From Denitratisoma oestradiolicum (GTDB lineage: Bacteria; Pseudomonadota; Gammaproteobacteria; Burkholderiales; Rhodocyclaceae), in assembly GCF_902813185.1 (NCBI RefSeq), contig NZ_LR778301.1, positions 1,550,001-1,614,000 of the forward strand: a stretch of DNA of 64,000 bases, read 5' to 3'. The notes under the pieces were generated by a model, which saw only the letters and a list, made by a program, of their open reading frames with translations, searched no databases and was not told the DNA's origin. Below, piece by piece: positions 1-9,784 of the stretch. Numbering within the stretch: the first letter of the stretch is position 1; the number at the start of each line of letters is the position of its first letter. Both the position numbers and the translations under genes were made by a program.

Positions 1-62
1 GCCTGCTTCCCCAAATGGCAGGTGCCGTTGGGTCGTTCATGGCACCACGAGTTTGTCCAGCC

Positions 63-1355
63 TCAGGGATACAGTCCCCGAACCTCGCGGGCTTCGAGGA
101 TGCGCTTGCAGGCGACGATGTAGGCGGCGGTGCGCAGGGTGACCCGGTGTTTTTCCGATTCGCCCCAGATCGTGTCGAAGGCCTCGTGCATGATGCGATC
201 CAGGCGCTGGTTGATTTCCTCCTCGGTCCAGAAGAAGCTGGAGAAGTCCTGGACCCATTCGAAATAGCTGACGGTCACGCCTCCGGCGTTGGCCAGCACG
301 TCGGGCACCACCAGGATGTCCTTGGCTTCCAGGACATCGTCGGCCTCGGGCAGGGTGGGGCCGTTGGCGCCCTCGATCAGGATGCGGGTGCGGATCTGCT
401 GGGCGGTCTGGGCCGTGATCTGGCGCTCCAGGGCGGCGGGGACGAGGAACTCGGATTCGGTGTGCCAGAAGTCCTCGTCGCTGATGGTCTCCGCTTCCTT
501 GAATTCACTCAGGGGACGGCCTTGGGCCACCCAGTCACAGAGGGCCGGGATGTCGATGCCCTGGGGATTGGCGATGGTGCCGGAAACATCCTGTAGCGCC
601 ACGATCTTCGCGCCTGCCTGGTGAAAGCAGCGGGCCACGGCGTTGCCCACGTTACCGAAGCCCTGGATGACGACCCGGGCGCCGGGCACCGCCAGTCCCA
701 GCTTGCGGGCGGCTGCCGCGGCGATGACGAAGACGCCGCGCCCGGTGGCGTCGCGTCGGCCCAGGCTGCCGCCCAGGGACACCGGCTTGCCGGTGACGAC
801 GCCGGTGACGGTGCGGCCGCGGTTGATGGAATAGGTGTCCATCATCCAGGCCATGATCTGCTCGTTGGTGTTCACGTCCGGCGCGGGAATATCCTTGTCC
901 GGGCCGATCAGGATGTTGATCTCGCTGGTGTAACGGCGGGTGAGGCGTTCCAGTTCGTTCTGGGACAGTTGGCGCGGATCGACCCGCACCCCGCCCTTGG
1001 CGCCGCCGAAGGGCACGCCGATGGCGGCGTTCTTGATGGTCATCCATCCCGCCAGGGCCATCACCTCGGACAGGGTCACGCCCTGGTGGAAGCGCACTCC
1101 GCCCTTGCCCGGTCCCCGGGAGGTGCTGTGCTGCACCCGGTAGCCCTCGAAGTGTCGCACCCGTCCGCAGTCCAGGCGCACCGGGACATCGACGATCAGG
1201 ATGCGCTTGGGGCGTTTCAGGGTTTCCACCCAGTAGCCGAGTTCCCCCAGATGGGGCGCGACCCGATCCACCTGCTGGAGGAATATGCTCCAGGCGCCGA
1301 TATCGGTGGGTGCCAGGTAGGTGGGCAACTCATGACTGGCGGCGGCGGTGTCCAT
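63..1355 (-). CDS. gdhA: Glu/Leu/Phe/Val dehydrogenase (glutamate dehydrogenase)
   Basis: Cytosolic oxidative deamination of glutamate to 2-oxoglutarate, or the reverse, with NAD(P). The 430-residue protein shows the substrate-binding and catalytic stretch [13 protein letters not shown] and a Rossmann motif [10 protein letters not shown] in the C-terminal half, matching the ELFV dehydrogenase family in length and order. I start it at the ATG at 1355 because AAGGAG lies just upstream; the open frame extends 25 codons further, into the tail of the preceding gene. It is the last of four same-strand genes, 34 bp after the GGDEF-EAL gene, so co-transcription is plausible. The family assignment is secure; coenzyme preference cannot be read from sequence. 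Confidence 0.93.
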   Translation of the reverse strand: MDTAAASHELPTYLAPTDIGAWSIFLQQVDRVAPHLGELGYWVETLKRPKRILIVDVPVRLDCGRVRHFEGYRVQHSTSRGPGKGGVRFHQGVTLSEVMALAGWMTIKNAAIGVPFGGAKGGVRVDPRQLSQNELERLTRRYTSEINILIGPDKDIPAPDVNTNEQIMAWMMDTYSINRGRTVTGVVTGKPVSLGGSLGRRDATGRGVFVIAAAAARKLGLAVPGARVVIQGFGNVGNAVARCFHQAGAKIVALQDVSGTIANPQGIDIPALCDWVAQGRPLSEFKEAETISDEDFWHTESEFLVPAALERQITAQTAQQIRTRILIEGANGPTLPEADDVLEAKDILVVPDVLANAGGVTVSYFEWVQDFSSFFWTEEEINQRLDRIMHEAFDTIWGESEKHRVTLRTAAYIVACKRILEAREVRGLYP

Positions 1356-1389
1356 CCGGGTTTTCTCCTTGGGCGTTGGTAGGCCCAGT

Positions 1390-3696
1390 TTAGCCGCCCT
1401 GGCGGGTGGATAGCCAGTCGGCGAAGGCATCCGCCGTCAGGGGACGGGAGATGAAATAGCCCTGGCCAATATCGCAGCCGGCGGCCTCCAGCCAGCGGAG
1501 GTCGGCCTCGCTCTCTATGCCCTCGGCGACCACGGTGAGACCGAGGGCGTGGCCCAGGGCGATGGTGGAGCGGACGATGGCGGCGTCCTTGGGGGAGGTG
1601 GCCAGGGAACCGACGAAGCTCTGGTCGATCTTGAGTTCATGGACCGGCAGGGACTTGACGTAGGAGAGGGAGGCCTGGCCGGCGCCGTAATCGTCGATGG
1701 AGAGCTTGAGTCCGATGGCGGCCAGTTCGGCGAGATGGGATAGGGCCAGAGTCGGATCCTCCATCAGGGCGCTTTCGGTGATTTCCAGACAGAGTATCGA
1801 TGGCGGCAGTTCGTGGATCGCCAGCAGGCGCTGCATCAATGTCACCAGATCGGGATTGAGCAGGTCCCGGGCCGAGAGGTTGGCCGAGAGCACTACCGAC
1901 AGGCCGCTCTCGCGCCAGACAGCGGCCTGGGCGGCGACTTCCTTCAGCAACCAGGGGGTGATCTCGCGGATGAAGCCGGTCTGCTCGGCGAAGGGAATGA
2001 AGCGTCCGGGGGGCACCAAACCCCGCTCCGGGTGTTGCCAGCGCAGCAGGGCTTCGGCACCGACGATGCAGTCGGAGGCGAGGGCGAGCTTGGGCTGGTA
2101 GTGCAGGATGAACTCCCGATGTTCCAGGGCCTGGCGCATTTCACCGATCAGCGAGAGATGTTCCGGCGGCGGACCTTCACCGACTTCCTCGGCCAGCATA
2201 TACCCGCACTGGCGCCGCTTGGCCTCGTACATGGCCAGTTCGGCGCGGCGCAACAGGGCATCCATGTTGTGGCCGTCGTCTGGCCGGAAGGCGATACCCA
2301 GGCTGCCGCTGACATCGAGCCGCTGGCCGTCCAGTTCGATGGGTTCGCGCAGGGCAGCCAGCAGGCGCTTGGCGAAATTGCGCGCCGCCGCCATGTCGGT
2401 GTTATCGGCCACAAAGGCGAACTCGTCGCCCCACAGCCGCGCCAGCATGCCTCCTGGCGGCAGCAGGCCGGTCAGCCGTGCGCCAACCTGCTGCAACAGG
2501 CGGTCGCCGACGGGGTGGCCGAGGGCATCGTTGATGGGGGCGAAGCGGTCCAGATCCAGCACGGCGACCATGGCTGCCGCGCCTGGATCGAGTTGGTCCA
2601 GGCGTTCTGCCAGCCGGGTGCGATTGGGCAGGCCGGTGAGGGTGTCCTCGTAGGCAAGCTGCATGATCTTCTGTTCCCTGGCCGCGATGCCCAGACGCAT
2701 GCTCTCGAAGCCGGCGGCGAGCTGGCCGATCTCGTCCGGGGCCTCGATTACCACGGTCCGGCTGTAGTCGCCCCCTTCGATCAGCCGCGCGGCCCGGGCC
2801 AGGGTGTTGAGGGGACCGGCAATGCGCCGTGCCAGCCCGAAACTGCCGACCACGAACAGCGCCACGCCGAGTCCGGCAATGATTTCCAGGACATGCTCAA
2901 GCTGGCGGAACACGGCTTCGCTGTACTCCAGAGAGTGCAGCAACAGCACCCGTGCCTGAGGACCCAGGGGCAGGGCGACGGCGTGGTAATGGCCACCTGC
3001 CAGGGTCATTTGTTGCGGTTCGGTGCCCAGGGTGGTCCATGGCGTCTTTTCCAGGGCGTCGCGCAAGCTTGGCGCCAGGGAGCTGGCGCGGATGCCGCCA
3101 CTGGTCGATACCACGCTGACATCCAGGCCGCTGACTCGGGAGAATTCGGATGCCCAGGCATCCTCCAGGGGAAAACCCATCACCACCCAGGCAATGCGCA
3201 CCGGTGCCAGGATCGGCACCACCACGATCTGGTAGAGCCTCTTGTCATCCATCTGCACCACGCCGCTGCCGCGTCCATCCTGGTGCGCGTCGTGTAGTAC
3301 GGCAGCGAAGGGGAAGGGGCGAGGCGGTTGGCCGGGTCGCTGGGTGTCGACGATGACCTCTCCTTTCAGGTTGAGCACCATCATGACCCGGGCGCCGATG
3401 CGAAAGCCGTGGTTGCGCAGCACCGAGAGTACGGTGGCTTGATCCTGGGTGGCGATGGCCTCGCGGAAGCCGAAGTCGCTTGCCAGCACGGTGGCCGCCA
3501 GTTCGAGCTGGCGCTGGTCGCGCTCGATCAGCTTGCCGAAGTTGCTGGCGCCGGCGGAAAGCTGGCGTTGCGATTCCGAGGAGATGATGACCTCTCCGCT
3601 GCGGGCCACGATGAGCAGGATCAGCAGCATGACGAATACCAGCAGGCCGACGAAGACCACCGCGATGCGTCGTTCGAGGGTGCGGAACAGGCTCAT
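1390..3696 (-). CDS. Membrane sensor GGDEF-EAL c-di-GMP protein
   Basis: A 768-residue inner-membrane protein. A TM helix at about residues 12-30 is followed by a periplasmic cache-like sensor region (about 35-265), a second TM near 270-290, HAMP, GGDEF and EAL domains. The EAL half looks complete: [39 protein letters not shown] and VAEGIE are visible. The GGDEF signature is changed to RLWGDEF, with Trp in place of the first Gly, so cyclase activity is doubtful and phosphodiesterase output is more likely. It begins 3 bp after the stop of the cupredoxin-like gene, which suggests translational coupling and a shared periplasmic signal. The ligand is unknown. Confidence 0.9.
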   Translation of the reverse strand: MSLFRTLERRIAVVFVGLLVFVMLLILLIVARSGEVIISSESQRQLSAGASNFGKLIERDQRQLELAATVLASDFGFREAIATQDQATVLSVLRNHGFRIGARVMMVLNLKGEVIVDTQRPGQPPRPFPFAAVLHDAHQDGRGSGVVQMDDKRLYQIVVVPILAPVRIAWVVMGFPLEDAWASEFSRVSGLDVSVVSTSGGIRASSLAPSLRDALEKTPWTTLGTEPQQMTLAGGHYHAVALPLGPQARVLLLHSLEYSEAVFRQLEHVLEIIAGLGVALFVVGSFGLARRIAGPLNTLARAARLIEGGDYSRTVVIEAPDEIGQLAAGFESMRLGIAAREQKIMQLAYEDTLTGLPNRTRLAERLDQLDPGAAAMVAVLDLDRFAPINDALGHPVGDRLLQQVGARLTGLLPPGGMLARLWGDEFAFVADNTDMAAARNFAKRLLAALREPIELDGQRLDVSGSLGIAFRPDDGHNMDALLRRAELAMYEAKRRQCGYMLAEEVGEGPPPEHLSLIGEMRQALEHREFILHYQPKLALASDCIVGAEALLRWQHPERGLVPPGRFIPFAEQTGFIREITPWLLKEVAAQAAVWRESGLSVVLSANLSARDLLNPDLVTLMQRLLAIHELPPSILCLEITESALMEDPTLALSHLAELAAIGLKLSIDDYGAGQASLSYVKSLPVHELKIDQSFVGSLATSPKDAAIVRSTIALGHALGLTVVAEGIESEADLRWLEAAGCDIGQGYFISRPLTADAFADWLSTRQGG

Positions 3697-3699
3697 TGC

Positions 3700-4365
3700 T
3701 CAATAACCGCCGTTGTCCAGGGGGGGCTTCGGCACAATGACGCGGGGGGCCACGTCGAGCTTGAGGTCGAAATGGCGTGTTGTTGTGCCGAGATTGATGT
3801 CGATGTCTGCCTGGGCTGCCCGCTGGCGTGGGTGCCACAGGCGCAGGCGATAGGCTCCCGTCGGCACTGGCCCTATCCGTCCACGACCGTCGGTCCCCGT
3901 CTTCGCGTACCAGGGGGTTTCCACCACCAGCACGTAGGCCACCATCCAGTCATGGATGTTGCAGCCGAGCACCACTTCTCCCGTCTTGTCGAAAACCATC
4001 GGGCTGACGGGTTTGCCGGCGTAGAGCTTGATCTCGAAAGTCTTTGCCGGCGAAAAGGAATAGACGTGATGCTTGAAGGGGTCGTGGTTGGGGAAATCTA
4101 TGGATGTGCCCTTCTGCACAATGGTCAGGTAGGGGATGAAGTCCCGGTCCCGCTGCTCGATGGTCGCGCGCTGGCGTGCCTGGGGAGGCGCTCCGGCGGC
4201 TGGCTCAATCAGGACGGCGACATCGGCGACTGGTGCGCCCGCCGGCGTCCGCACTCTGACTTCCAGGCTCGCCGCGTCTGCCGCAACGGCCCAGGTCAGG
4301 AGCAGCGCGACCAGGGCCGACAGGGAGTTTAGTCGTCCACCTTGAGGGCTGGTGCGATCTGCCAT
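3700..4365 (-). CDS. Periplasmic cupredoxin-like protein (often named methylamine utilization protein)
   Basis: A 221-residue protein with an N-terminal signal segment (hydrophobic run LVALLLTWAVAADA). A carboxypeptidase-regulatory-like start (LEVRVRTPAGAPVADVAVLIEP) leads into a plastocyanin-like fold. Candidate type 1 copper ligands are a His in FPNHDPFKHHVYSF and the Cys, His and Met of GCNIHDWM (CxxHxxM), so copper binding is likely. The start at 4365 overlaps the preceding gene by 37 bp, and the stop lies 3 bp before the GGDEF-EAL start. I infer a periplasmic electron carrier or sensor partner for that protein. Nothing else in the window links it to methylamine oxidation, despite the common database name. 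Confidence 0.75.
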   Translation of the reverse strand: MADRTSPQGGRLNSLSALVALLLTWAVAADAASLEVRVRTPAGAPVADVAVLIEPAAGAPPQARQRATIEQRDRDFIPYLTIVQKGTSIDFPNHDPFKHHVYSFSPAKTFEIKLYAGKPVSPMVFDKTGEVVLGCNIHDWMVAYVLVVETPWYAKTGTDGRGRIGPVPTGAYRLRLWHPRQRAAQADIDINLGTTTRHFDLKLDVAPRVIVPKPPLDNGGY

Positions 4366-4757
4366 ATTTCGGTAGTCAGCATGCCGTCCCGATAGACCAG
4401 CACATGCCAGGCCTTGACCGGGGTCTTGCCACCGTATTCCGCCTTGGCTTCCAGGGAGGCGCCTTTGGGGTTGGTCAAGGCGGTGAGCTTGCCGACTCGG
4501 GCCGGACGAGGTTGCCCGTCGTTGGCGGCGACGAATTTCTTCCAGACCTCGGCGATCGCAGCCTTGCCTTGGTAGCGGCCGTCGAGAGGGCCGCCCACCC
4601 AGTCCATCTGGGCGTCCTCCGCGTAGTCGGCCACCAGGGTGGCCACATCGCCGGCGGCCACCGCCTTCAGGTGCGCCTCGGCCTTCTTCTCGTCCACAGG
4701 GCCGGCCAGGGCCAGGGTGGATGCCATGCAGCACAACAACACCAGAGCGCGTTTCAT
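4329..4757 (-). CDS. Secreted SnoaL/NTF2-like protein
   Basis: A 142-residue protein whose first about 18 residues (MKRALVLLCCMASTLALA) form a classic signal peptide. The rest resembles the NTF2-like/SnoaL fold: an N-terminal helix with HLKAVAAGDVATLVADYAED, then alternating strands ending in TEIWQIAP. The start at 4757 is supported by AAAGGAG just upstream. It overlaps the cupredoxin-like gene by 37 bp and appears to head the four-gene minus-strand group. SnoaL-like proteins range from enzymes to ligand binders, so no reaction is assigned; export to the periplasm is the firm part. Confidence 0.75.
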   Translation of the reverse strand: MKRALVLLCCMASTLALAGPVDEKKAEAHLKAVAAGDVATLVADYAEDAQMDWVGGPLDGRYQGKAAIAEVWKKFVAANDGQPRPARVGKLTALTNPKGASLEAKAEYGGKTPVKAWHVLVYRDGMLTTEIWQIAPALKVDD

Positions 4758-4867
4758 CACGAATCTCCTTTCCCAACCCTGTACGGCCCGTGCCGTCGGA
4801 GACCCAAGGATAGGGGAAGCCTGCCCACATTTCCAAGCTATTTTGGGCGATTGCGCCGATGGCGGTC

Positions 4868-7738
4868 TCACTCCTGCGTGGCTTCCTCCATCGGCACGCA
4901 GGCGCAGAACAGATTGCGGTCGCCATAGACGTCATCGATGCGATTCACCGTGGGCCAGAATTTGTTCTCCGCCACCCAGGGCAGGGGGAATACCGCTTCC
5001 TGGCGGCTGTAGGGGCGGGTCCATTCAGCGGCGGTGATGTCGGCCTGAGTGTGGGGGGCGTGCTTCAATGGGTTGTCATCGGCTGGCCAGCGGCCTTGTT
5101 CCACCTGGCGGATTTCCTCCCGGATGGCAACCATCGCAGCGATGAAACGATCCAGTTCGGCCCTGGATTCCGACTCCGTCGGTTCCACCATCAGGGTGCC
5201 GGCCACCGGGAAGCTCACTGTCGGGGCGTGGAAGCCGTAGTCCATCAGGCGCTTGGCAATGTCGATTTCGGCGATGCCGGTGGCGGCCTTGATGGCCCGC
5301 ACGTCCAGGATGCATTCGTGAGCCACCCGGCCCTGGCTGCCCACGTAGAGCACCGGGTAATGGTCCTTGAGCCGCGTCGCCACGTAGTTGGCGTTGAGGA
5401 TGGCCATCTCGGTGGCCCGCTTCAGGCCGCTGCCCCCCAGCATGGCGATGTACATCCAGGAGATGGGCAGGATAGAGGCCGATCCCCAGGGCGCAGCCGA
5501 GACCGGCCCCTGGCCGGTATGGGGGCCGTCGATGGCCTGCACCGGATGGTTGGCCATGTAGGGCGCCAGATGGGCCTTCAGGCCGATGGGGCCCATGCCC
5601 GGCCCGCCACCGCCGTGGGGGATGGCGAAACTCTTGTGCAGGTTCATGTGGGAAACGTCGGCACCGATCCGGCCCGGGCTGGTGAGTCCCACCTGGGCAT
5701 TGAGATTGGCGCCGTCCATGTACACCTGGCCGCCGTGGGCGTGAATGGCGGCGCAGATGTCCATCACCGCCTCCTCGAACACGCCGTGGGTGGAGGGATA
5801 GGTGAGCATCAGGCAGGACAGGCGCTCGGCGTGCTGGGCGGCCTTGGCCGTGAGGTCGGCCACATCCACGTTGCCGCTGTCATCGCAGTCCACCGCCACC
5901 ACCTGGAGGCCGCACATCTGGGCGGTGGCCGGATTGGTGCCGTGGGCGGAGCGGGGGATCAGGCAGATGTCGCGCTGGCCCTGGCCGTTGGCCTCCTGAT
6001 AGCGGCGGATCGCCACCAGACCGGCGTACTCGCCCTGGGCACCGGAGTTGGGCTGCATGCAGACCGCGTCGAATCCGGTGATGGTGGCCAGCCATTGCTC
6101 CAGCTGGCCGATCATTTCCCGGTAGCCCTTGGCCTGGACGATGGGAGCGAAGGGATGCAGGTTGGCGAACTCCGGCCAGGTGACGGGGATCATCTCGCTG
6201 GTGGCATTGAGCTTCATGGTGCATGAGCCCAGGGAGATCATCGCGTGGTCCAGGGCCAGGTCCTTGTTCTGCAGCTTCTTCAGGTAGCGCAGCATCTCGT
6301 GTTCGGTGTGATGGCTGTTGAACACGGGATGGCCGAGGATGGCGTCCTGCCGCAGCAGGCCGGCGATCGGGCTGGAAGCAACCCGGTCCAGGGCCTCGAT
6401 GTCCGCCGGCCGGCCGGTGATCAGTTGCAGCAGGGCGGCGATGTCCTGGCGGCGGGTCTTCTCGTCCACGGCGATGCCCAGCACCGTGGCGGAGACCCGG
6501 CGCAGGTTGTAGCCTGCGCTTTCCGCAGCGTCGCACAGGCGCGCCGCGTCGGCATGTTCCACCAGCAGGGTGTCGAAATAGCGCTCGGTCAGCACCTTTA
6601 CCCCGGCTCCTTGCAGACCGGCTGCCAGGATTGCGACCAGGCGGTGGATGCGGCCGGCGATGGTCGCCAGGCCCCTCGGGCCGTGATAGACCGCATACAT
6701 GCCGGCCATGTTGGCCAGCAGCACCTGGGAGGTGCAGATGTTGGAGTTGGCCTTCTCCCGGCGGATGTGCTGCTCCCGGGTTTGCAGGGCCATGCGCAGG
6801 GCCTTCTTGCCCCGGGCGTCGATGGAAACGCCGATGATGCGGCCCGCCACCTGCCGCTTGTGCTCATCCCGGGTGGCGAAGAAGGCGGCGTGGGGGCCGC
6901 CGAATCCCATGGGCACGCCGAAGCGCTGGCTGGAGCCGAGGGCGATGTCGGCGCCCATGGCGCCGGGGGATTTCAGCAGCACCAGGGCCATCAGGTCGGT
7001 GGCCACGGCGCTGACCGCGCCCCGGGTCTTGAGGGCGGCGATCACGGCGGAGAGGTCGGTGACCTCGCCCTTGACATTGGGATACTGGAGCAAGGCGCCG
7101 AAGACCTCCTGGTCGGCAGCTTTGCCCGCGGGGCCGAGGATCAGCTCGAAACCGAAGTACTTGGCCCGGGTCCGCACCACGGCGATGGTCTGGGGAAAGC
7201 AGTCCTCATCGACGAAAAAGGCGTTGGCCTTGGACTTGGAAATGCGCCGCGCCATGGTCATGGCCTCCGCCGCCGCCGTGGCCTCGTCCAGCAGGGAAGC
7301 GTTGGCCAGTTCCAGGCCGGTGAGGTCGATCACCATCTGCTGGTAGTTGAGCAGAGCCTCCAGGCGGCCCTGGGCGATCTCGGCCTGGTAGGGGGTGTAG
7401 GCGGTGTACCAGCCCGGGTTCTCCATCACGTTGCGCAGGATCACCGCCGGCGTCAGGGTGTCGTAGTAGCCCATGCCGATCAGGGACTTGTTCACCACGT
7501 TCTGCGCCGCCATGGCCTTCAGATCGGCCAGGGCCTGGTGCTCCCGGCGCGGGCCGGGCAGGGCCAGGGGCGCGGGCAGGCGGATGGCGGCGGGCACGGT
7601 CTGGTCGATCAGTTCGTCCAGGCTGGCGGCGCCGATGGCGGCCAGCATCGCGGCCTGGTCGGTATCATCGGAACCGATGTGGCGGGCGAGGAATTCGTCC
7701 TGTTGCTCCAGGGCGGCGAGGGGCTGAGGGGTATTCAT
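4868..7738 (-). CDS. gcvP: Glycine dehydrogenase (decarboxylating), P protein
   Basis: PLP-dependent glycine decarboxylase of the glycine cleavage system. It transfers the aminomethyl group to lipoylated GcvH. At 956 residues it is the long fused form (both halves in one chain). The PLP lysine is Lys702 in [18 protein letters not shown], and the N-terminal half opens with [17 protein letters not shown], typical of GcvP. It follows gcvH on the same strand, separated by 216 bp that hold a palindromic repeat, so read-through from the riboswitch-controlled gcvT promoter is expected but would have to cross that element. Identification is certain. Confidence 0.98.
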   Translation of the reverse strand: MNTPQPLAALEQQDEFLARHIGSDDTDQAAMLAAIGAASLDELIDQTVPAAIRLPAPLALPGPRREHQALADLKAMAAQNVVNKSLIGMGYYDTLTPAVILRNVMENPGWYTAYTPYQAEIAQGRLEALLNYQQMVIDLTGLELANASLLDEATAAAEAMTMARRISKSKANAFFVDEDCFPQTIAVVRTRAKYFGFELILGPAGKAADQEVFGALLQYPNVKGEVTDLSAVIAALKTRGAVSAVATDLMALVLLKSPGAMGADIALGSSQRFGVPMGFGGPHAAFFATRDEHKRQVAGRIIGVSIDARGKKALRMALQTREQHIRREKANSNICTSQVLLANMAGMYAVYHGPRGLATIAGRIHRLVAILAAGLQGAGVKVLTERYFDTLLVEHADAARLCDAAESAGYNLRRVSATVLGIAVDEKTRRQDIAALLQLITGRPADIEALDRVASSPIAGLLRQDAILGHPVFNSHHTEHEMLRYLKKLQNKDLALDHAMISLGSCTMKLNATSEMIPVTWPEFANLHPFAPIVQAKGYREMIGQLEQWLATITGFDAVCMQPNSGAQGEYAGLVAIRRYQEANGQGQRDICLIPRSAHGTNPATAQMCGLQVVAVDCDDSGNVDVADLTAKAAQHAERLSCLMLTYPSTHGVFEEAVMDICAAIHAHGGQVYMDGANLNAQVGLTSPGRIGADVSHMNLHKSFAIPHGGGGPGMGPIGLKAHLAPYMANHPVQAIDGPHTGQGPVSAAPWGSASILPISWMYIAMLGGSGLKRATEMAILNANYVATRLKDHYPVLYVGSQGRVAHECILDVRAIKAATGIAEIDIAKRLMDYGFHAPTVSFPVAGTLMVEPTESESRAELDRFIAAMVAIREEIRQVEQGRWPADDNPLKHAPHTQADITAAEWTRPYSRQEAVFPLPWVAENKFWPTVNRIDDVYGDRNLFCACVPMEEATQE

Positions 7739-7762
7739 GTGGCTACCTGTATGCGCGAATTG

Positions 7763-7917
7763 CCGTCATTCCCGCGAAGGCGAGAATGACGGGGTCTTGA
7801 GCGTTGAATCTACTTAGGGCAACACCGAACAAGTCCTAATGCGTCATTCCGGCGAACGCCGGAATCCAGGGAAATCAACACACTGGACACCGGCCCCGGA
7901 TCAGGTCCGGGGTGACG
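7763..7917. repeat. Composite palindromic repeat (family A) between gcvH and gcvP
   Basis: Three inverted repeats lie in the 216-bp gap: CCGTCATTC/GAATGACGG (7763-7792), ATTCCGGC/GCCGGAAT (7846-7865) and CCCCGGA/TCCGGGG (7894-7912). CGTCA (7842-7846) and TGACG (7913-7917) enclose the last two. The module GTCATTCCGGCG...CGCCGGAATCCAGG recurs at 53952-53979. No gene is visible here. The layout resembles REP/BIME-type intergenic repeats; naming a specific family is inference. Confidence 0.75.
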
Positions 7918-7954
7918 TTCCTTCGCCGGTGTGACGGACTTAATCAGCATTTCC

Positions 7955-8338
7955 TTAGTCGTTCTCGGCAACGGCGGTGTAGCCGGCCGCGTCCAGCAGG
8001 GCGTCCAGTTCGGCGGGGTTGCTGGGCTTGATCTTGAACAGCCAGGCGCCATAGGCGTCGGCATTGACGCTCTCTGGAGCATCCACGGCGGCACCGTTGG
8101 CGGCGATGATCTCGCCGGAGATGGGGGCGTAGATGTCGGAGGCGGCCTTCACCGATTCCACCACCGCCACTTCCTCGCCGGCCTTGACCACGCGGCCGGC
8201 CTCCGGCAGTTCCAGGAAGACGATGTCGCCCAGGGCTTCCTGGGCGTGGTCGGTGATGCCCACGGTGACGGTGCCGTCGGCTTCCAGCTTGGCCCACTCG
8301 TGGGACTTGGCGTACTTCAGTTCAGCGGGGATGTTCAT
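7955..8338 (-). CDS. gcvH: Glycine cleavage system H protein
   Basis: The 127-residue lipoyl carrier that shuttles the aminomethyl intermediate between GcvP, GcvT and the E3 lipoamide dehydrogenase. The lipoylation site is Lys64 in [14 protein letters not shown], and the N-terminal KYAKSHEW is diagnostic. GGAG precedes the ATG. It sits 36 bp downstream of gcvT and is expected to share its transcript. Length and motifs match the family throughout. Confidence 0.98.
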   Translation of the reverse strand: MNIPAELKYAKSHEWAKLEADGTVTVGITDHAQEALGDIVFLELPEAGRVVKAGEEVAVVESVKAASDIYAPISGEIIAANGAAVDAPESVNADAYGAWLFKIKPSNPAELDALLDAAGYTAVAEND

Positions 8339-8374
8339 GCTTGCATGCTCCGTAATGGATAAAAGCTGTTGGTA

Positions 8375-9469
8375 CTAAATCAGACCCTTGCCGTTGCGGG
8401 CGAAGGGGGGCTTGAGCACTTTCGCCTTAAGGCGCTTGTCGCGGATTTCCACTTCCACCTCGGCGCCATCTGCCACCGCCAGGGGAATCCGGGCCAGGGC
8501 GATGGAACGTTCCAGGGTGGGGGAGAAGCTGCCGCTGGTGGTTTCGCCTTCCCCGGCGGCGGTGATCACCTTTTGATGGGACCGCAATACGCCCCGGTCC
8601 AGCAGCAGCAGGCCGGCCAGGCGGCGCGAGGGTTTCAGGGCCGCCAGGGCCTGGCGGCCGATGAAGTCCCGGCTGGCATCCTTGAGATCGATGGTCCAGG
8701 CCAGCCCGGACTCCAGGGGGTTCTGGCCTTCATCCATATCCTGACCGTAGAGGTTCATGCCGGCTTCCAGGCGCAGGGTGTCCCGGGCGCCCAGGCCGCA
8801 GGGAGCGATACCGGCTGCGGCCAGGGTGTTCCAGACCCCGGCAGCTTCCTGGGCGGGCAGGGCGATTTCGAAGCCGTCCTCGCCGGTGTAGCCGGTGCGG
8901 CCGATGAACCAGGGGCCGCCGGGGCCGTCGTTCCAGTCGGCCCCCTGGAAGGGGATGAGATTTTCCGCCACTGCTCTGGCGCCGGGATAGGCGGCGAGGA
9001 ACTTCTCCCGTGCCCGGGGGCCCTGGACAGCGATCATCGCCAGGTCCCGGCGGGGCATCAGGGTAATGGCCTGGCTGGCGGCCTGCTGCCCCATCCAGGC
9101 CATGTCCTTGTCGGCAGTTCCTGCATTGACGACGATACGGAAGCGTTCCGGGGAGAGGCCGTAGACGATCAGGTCGTCAATGACGCCGCCGTCCTCCTTC
9201 AGCATGCAGGAATACAGGGCCTTGCCCGGCAGGGCTAGGAGCTTGGCGCAATCGTTGGCCAGCAGGCGGCGCAGCCAGGGCAGGGCGTCGGGGCCGGTCA
9301 GGTCGATGGACAGCATGTGGGAGACGTCGAACATGCCGGCATCCCGCCGCACGGCGTGGTGCTCCTCGATCTGGGAACCGTAATGGATGGGCATGTCCCA
9401 ACCGGCGAAATCGACGATCTTGGCGCCGGCGACGACGTGGGTCTGGTAGAGGGCGGTGCGTTGGCTCAT
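8375..9469 (-). CDS. gcvT: Aminomethyltransferase, glycine cleavage T protein
   Basis: A tetrahydrofolate-dependent aminomethyltransferase of 364 residues that makes 5,10-methylene-THF and ammonia from the GcvH-bound intermediate. The N-terminus RTALYQTHVVAGAKIVDFAGWDMPIHYGSQ is typical, as are HAVRRDAGMFDVSHM and the C-terminal glycine-rich half. I start it at the ATG at 9469; the frame stays open far upstream through the riboswitch, but nothing there resembles the family. First gene of gcvT-gcvH-gcvP, directly behind a tandem glycine riboswitch and a terminator hairpin, so glycine should induce it. Confidence 0.97.
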   Translation of the reverse strand: MSQRTALYQTHVVAGAKIVDFAGWDMPIHYGSQIEEHHAVRRDAGMFDVSHMLSIDLTGPDALPWLRRLLANDCAKLLALPGKALYSCMLKEDGGVIDDLIVYGLSPERFRIVVNAGTADKDMAWMGQQAASQAITLMPRRDLAMIAVQGPRAREKFLAAYPGARAVAENLIPFQGADWNDGPGGPWFIGRTGYTGEDGFEIALPAQEAAGVWNTLAAAGIAPCGLGARDTLRLEAGMNLYGQDMDEGQNPLESGLAWTIDLKDASRDFIGRQALAALKPSRRLAGLLLLDRGVLRSHQKVITAAGEGETTSGSFSPTLERSIALARIPLAVADGAEVEVEIRDKRLKAKVLKPPFARNGKGLI

Positions 9470-9488
9470 AGAGGCGGACCCGAAATGG

Positions 9489-9518
9489 AAAAGGGCGCGA
9501 ACCATCCGGTTCGTGCCC
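9489..9518 (-). terminator. Terminator hairpin in the riboswitch expression platform
   Basis: On the minus strand GGGCACGAACC, loop GGAT and GGTTCGCGCCC form an 11-bp stem with one G-T pair, followed by TTTT. It begins immediately after aptamer 2 and lies about 20 bp before the gcvT start. That is the expected place for a glycine-released transcription terminator. Confidence 0.75.
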
Positions 9519-9690
9519 CATCTGTCCTTGTACCTGAGAGATTGACTCCTTCGGTGGGCACTGTCCGGAGGGTGTTCCGGGTTGCCGCTCTCCAGATTTT
9601 TGCTGCGTCGTTGGCCCTTTTGCCTGAGCGGTTCCTGGGGGTTGCGCCTTCGGCGGCATCTCGCTGATAGGGAGGTGCCCTCTCCCAACG
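9519..9690 (-). promoter_or_regulatory. Tandem glycine riboswitch controlling gcvT-gcvH-gcvP
   Basis: Two glycine aptamers are visible on the minus strand. Aptamer 1 (about 9690-9609) has P1 arms CGTTGG/CCAACG and the conserved GCCGAAGGCGCAA and CTCAGGCAAAAGG. Aptamer 2 (about 9600-9519) has GGAGAGCGGC, CACCGAAGGAG and CTCTCAGGTACAAGGACAG. The short linker between them is typical of cooperative tandem glycine riboswitches. With the terminator that follows, the inferred mode is transcriptional activation by glycine. Confidence 0.93.
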
Positions 9691-9784
9691 ACCGGGGCGG
9701 ATTATGCCGGTCCAGGTACCGAAAGCGCAAGTGTTCCGAAATTGACGCAGCAGCTCCTTGAGGGTGGGCTGGTAGAATTCTGCG

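Noticed and set aside
1..62. Possible gene end at the left window edge
   Set aside because: Only 62 bp after the gdhA stop; no frame there is long enough to support a call.
4859..7789. Long plus-strand open frames opposite gcvP
   Set aside because: Composition shadows of gcvP; no credible start or domain.
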